Source: Callipepla californica brunnescens
Taxonomy: Eukaryota > Chordata > Aves > Galliformes > Odontophoridae
Assembly (NCBI GenBank): GCA_023055505.1
Contig: JALIRH010000002.1
Location: 57,160,733-57,224,732, forward strand
Direction of reading: 5' to 3'
DNA length: 64,000 bases
Both the position numbers and the translations under genes were made by a program. The notes under the pieces were generated by a model. The model had not been told where the DNA came from and made no database searches. It saw only the letters and a list, made by a program, of their open reading frames with translations. Below are positions 39,969 through 64,000 of this stretch, piece by piece. The first letter of the stretch is position 1; every line of letters begins with the position of its first letter.

Positions 39969-40220
39969 GGCAGTCACAGAATGACAGAACAGCTTGGCTC
40001 TCAAAGCCCACCCAGCCATACCCCAGGAGCATGGCTGACCCCTGCCAGCTTAGCTGCCCAAGGCCCCATCCAACCTGGCCTTGAGCAGCTGCAGGGATGG
40101 GGCACCACAGCTCCTCTGTGCAGCTGTGCCAGCGCCTCACCGCCCTCTGAGGAAATATTTTTCCTCCAAAATCTAACCTTGATTTCCCCTCCTTTAGTTT
40201 AATCTGTTCCCTCTTTTCCC
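39969..40220 (-). mobile_element. CR1 LINE fragment just upstream of the ELP2 promoter
   Basis: On the + strand the segments 'tcacagaatgacagaacagc', 'gcccaaggccccatccaacc', 'tggccttgagcagctgcagg', 'gatggggcaccacagctcct', 'cagcgcctcaccgccctctg' and 'aaatctaaccttgatttccc' are the reverse complement of the CR1 3' region. The copy ends about 120 bp before the CpG island. Confidence 0.9.
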
Positions 40221-40428
40221 ATCACTGTTTCCTCATTTCCGTTTCAAAGTAATACATTTATATCACGCTCCGATCTCTCCATTCATTTAGGACAGATACC
40301 ATGCAAATAACACTAGAACCCAAGATGAGCTTTTTTGTTTGTTTGTCGCGCTAGCGCCACCGCAAGATGGCGCCGGCTCGTTGCTATGGGAACTGCGTCA
40401 TGCCGCGCACGTGGCCGCCGGGGGCAAG

Positions 40429-60318
<19,890 letters not shown>

Positions 60319-63300
60319 GTAAGTTTTCTTTTTCCTTCTTTTTTTTTCCAGGAAGATATAAGACCAGGCTACATTAATGTTGCAATAAATCTAGCTGACT
60401 TACTACCTGATTTGACTCTGTGCAACATATATCTTATAAAATAAATATACGTATAACAAAGGTAGGAGACCGAAGAAAAGGACAGGAACTTTTTGCTTTC
60501 TTTTGCTTTTTGGAAGACTTTGCAGATCATGTCTGTCTTTCTGGTGTGGATGTAGTGCTGCTATTCAAGGCTGAAGCAGCAAATAAGTAACATCCTCTCA
60601 AAGCCCAGTGAAGCTGTCAGATGCAGTCGGTAGAAGCAGCAGCTGAAACAAGCTGTGGCTGGTCCTAGAGCAAAGTGGTGAATGTTGATTAAGATGGTTC
60701 CAGACCCAGTGTGGGTATTGAATGCTGAGATCTTAAGTTATGGGTCACAAACATAATAGGCTGTGCAAATGTTTTGAGGTTGCGGAGTTTTAGAAGTGTT
60801 CTTCTGTGTTTTGTTCCTTCTTTCTTTGAGATTCATCCTAAATATTAGTTTCATAACAATTTGCAAATAAAATAAACAATTCTAACATATTTATTCCCCC
60901 AGGGTCTCAGTAACATTAGGCTACAATTCCTAAGACTTGCAAGTTTTCTTGAGCTTCACCCAAAGGAGCTTGTCTTAGCTACACATTGCTGCACGCTAAC
61001 CAAAATGTGTTTCTTGACTTATTGTCAACCATATCAGCTCTTTGAACCTCTCAGGGTGGTTGCAAATGGCAGTGCCAGAGATCTGAGGGAAGTGGGGGGG
61101 ATAATGGAAAAAAGTCTTAACTGCAGCTTTTGTATGGCTGTTTTAAGTGAGTTTAGATAGCAGTGCTGCTCTGGAAGCAGAGCTGTGAATAGGAAACTGA
61201 ATATCTAAATATGTTGGGCAGTGTTCTCATTTCTGATCTTGAGTCTACAAAGAAATGAGTCATTTCAAGTTCTTCTGCATTTTCTTGTATGAATCTGAAG
61301 CAGTAGTCTCAGGCAGAAGCAAGAATGTTGAGTTTTTGATGACTACATTTACCAATTTTATGGCTTTGCTTGGAGGGGGGGAAAGGGAGGAGGAAATATT
61401 TAAATAACAACAAAAAAACTCAACCTTTTAGGAAAGCTGCTTGCAAATTGCTCTCATTTGAACAAGTAGGAGATTTTGTTGGGAACTCATCTTTATGTTC
61501 ATCTGGGCAGATAATTTTCTTTGAATACTTTTAAATGCTTTTATTCCAGGGAAGCTGGCAGGAACTAGGCTGTGTCTGTATGTTTTGTAATTACCAGCGT
61601 TAAATGCTTCTCCTGTGCACACAGTGGCTGCTAATGCATCTGCTTTATTTAAAGAGTTTGGTAATGATCATAAGTAGTGAAAAGGGGCCAAGGCCAAGGT
61701 TTTCCTTTGTTAGCCTTTGACTTTCCTCAGTGTCTAACAAATTGTTTTTCCTTGGTGTTCTGCTGCAGGAGTACTGCTTATCAACTTTCATATTCTGCAT
61801 TTTGTAAAATATCCTTTATTTTATGATAGCCATTAGGTGACTTATCATCATTTTTTTTCTTTTTTTAGAGAAACTGTTAATGATAGAGATTCCTTTGTGC
61901 AAAGGAAACAAGATGTAAGCTGTCTTTCAGATTTTTATTTTTTTTTGTTCAGGATAATCTTGAAAGAAGTAACATGAAATTGCATAATGCAGATTTCAAG
62001 TTACCATGGCAGCAGAAAAACAGCATGAGGAACTGACTTGCCAAAAATAGCCTCTTTGTTATTGACATTTGTGTATTCCCAGCTCTAGCTCAGCACCAAA
62101 TTTTGAAGGATTAGTGTTCAGTTTTGATAACTATTTGGTTGAGTGGGTTTTAGCATGAAGAACTTGCTGAATTTTTTACATAATCTAATAACTTTAAGAT
62201 AAAAATACGATAAATCCTATGAGAATATGCTAATCCTTATCCTCTTGGAAAATTACCATAGAACGTATATATGCAATATGTATGTTTTATGTAATACACT
62301 TGGAAGTCTTGAGACATCCTTTTTGACACTAGAAAATTACAGTAATCATTTGCCTGAAAACTTTGAATGTCCGTTCGGCTCACCTGTGCATAAAAATATG
62401 TTATGAATTACACATTGCTGGGGCAAAATTGCTTGTGGCTGGAAATGTCATTTCATTATTCATTCATACAGTTGCTCCTCTCTCCATTGTGAAGCCTATT
62501 TTTTATTCTGCATTATGTAACGAAGAGATGGGATTGAATATGTAGGGGAGGGAAGGCAGGGCTTGCCATCTTCGTCTTTAATAAAGTCACAGTTCAAGGA
62601 GTCTCTGCTTGTACAGATGCATGTTATAGTTTAGTCTGTTATTTGGGGGGGGTAAGGGTAGGGTTCATGTCTTCTTGGGCTTTGTAGGATTTGCGTGAAG
62701 CTGCTTGGCACAAATTGTCACTTGTTCAGGAGGTTGCTCTAAGCTTTGGGGATTGTTCCTGAGGAGTGAAGTTGTAGGTGCTAGCGGCCCACCATTGTGG
62801 GGGAGGGAGCCACTTTCTTCTCCTTAATCAGAACTCTGTTCTGATTTAGCTCAGGAGAAATGGACAGTTCTCCAAATAAACTCCTTTGGTCAACAGTATT
62901 GCAAAGACTTTGTTATATGGGACTGATGTCCATGGGATTGCACATACAGCCAAAACAACCATCTGTTTAAGTGACAAATTACTGTCTGTATCTGTTGAAT
63001 AGAGTAACTGCTGGGCATATTGCACAGACTCCCACACTCATGTCTGAAGTCTGGGGATGTGCTGGCACTTCATGAAGAGTAACTGTGTACAGGCCTTCTG
63101 GGGAAAGAGAGGCTACTTAATTGGAATGTTAATTTGCAAATCTGATTGTGTCTTATAATGGTGAAGCTATTAATTTTTGCCTTCCCCTCTCCCTTCTAGC
63201 AGAAGGATTTTCATCATAATTCTTACTTTTAAAGCAGATTTCTGAAAGTTACCTTGTATTGGAAATATTGAAAGCCAAGTTCTCATGTAGCGTAGCATTG

Positions 63301-64000
63301 CAGAACATTTAACAGTACTGTTTTGATCTTCTGTATGCAACTTTGTTCCTATTAGATAGAATCATTAAAATCTTTCTCCTTAAATGAAAATAAGACCTAA
63401 GACAGCGTCTTTTGCAAACTCATGCAAGCATAGGTCAGACCAAGAGCCTTCAGAGGACAGTATTAGTACCAGTAGGAGATTCTGTTTTCCAAGATGCGAG
63501 ACCCTTGGTTCAGTTACTCAGTCAACATTTGAGGAAAAAAAAAAAAAGTCACTGCAAGTCAAGTGGCTGGCAGGGAAGACAATGTGATGTATTGCCCAGG
63601 CTGATGCTGACCCCTTGTACTCTGGCTGTGGTGAATCTGGCTTTTTCCTACAGTATGGCAGACTTGACTGCATGACTTGGGGGGAGATGGTTAGGAGCGA
63701 TTGTGCTGTCTTATGAAGAAGAAAACGGTACATAAGCAGACTCCCCAAGGATGGCTGTTCCCTTTAGTGTTCTCCCAGTTTAACTTTTTTTGGCCCAAGA
63801 GCTCTTGAAGCTGAATATGGATTTTATTGTATTTCGACAGCACTCACTGGTCTTCTCTTTCATTTACTTGCGGAGTCCTGTTTGAACCAACTTAAAATTG
63901 CTGTTCTCGTGGTACCTTTTCTCACAGGGGTCAGAATGTGCATTGTCTCTGATGTGAAGGATTGTCCTAGCTAATTTTGTAGTAGAAAAGACAGTGCCCT
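60319..64000 (+). other. ELP2: ELP2 intron 16, incomplete at the right edge
   Basis: At least 3.7 kb of intron. T-runs and G-runs ('tttggggggggtaagg' near 62,643) are visible. No sequence coding for the next conserved ELP2 segment was found, and open frames (for example 63,384-63,675) lack splice support. The intron continues past the window. Confidence 0.8.

Noticed and set aside
61861..61915. T-run plus 'ag' followed by a short A-rich segment and 'gtaagc' as a possible ELP2 exon
   Set aside because: It would introduce an early stop or non-conserved residues and does not align with ELP2.
63648..63700. Acceptor-like 'tttttcctacag' followed by 'tatggcagac', considered as ELP2 exon 17
   Set aside because: The translation does not match the conserved YGHGYE segment expected next, and the phase-2 junction would not give the right codon.

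Overview
The window looks like nuclear DNA of a bird, probably a chicken-like galliform. The clues are many fragments of the avian CR1 LINE (conserved tails such as 'ggtcccttccaac' and terminal 'attctatgattg' repeats), the intron-exon structure, the AT-rich intergenic DNA and a single CpG island. Species and chromosome cannot be settled from sequence alone.

Positions 1 to about 40,300 hold no gene that I can recognise. This stretch is AT-rich and contains CR1 fragments on both strands, one probable old MIR-type SINE remnant, several microsatellites and one long pure-purine tract. Two short open frames look somewhat protein-like, but neither belongs to a family I know.

A CpG island at about 40,340-40,760 is the promoter and first exon of ELP2, which encodes the WD40 scaffold subunit 2 of the Elongator complex. 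Elongator modifies the wobble uridine (U34) of tRNAs. I could place sixteen consecutive coding exons between 40,429 and 60,318 on the + strand. All have matching reading phases and canonical splice sites, except one GC donor after exon 10. Together they encode about 562 residues, against 826 in the human protein. The gene is therefore cut off by the right edge, and 60,319-64,000 is the start of intron 16.

Points of interest are the GC-AG intron 10, a CAGTAG tandem acceptor at exon 10, a second possible tandem acceptor at exon 7, overlapping upstream ATGs in the promoter/leader, a YY1-type motif over the start codon, an RFX X-box-like site next to CRE and E-box motifs, and the apparent absence of the head-to-head partner SLC39A6 that flanks ELP2 in human. 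I did not find a convincing new biological system; the window is mainly one conserved housekeeping gene beside a gene-poor flank.
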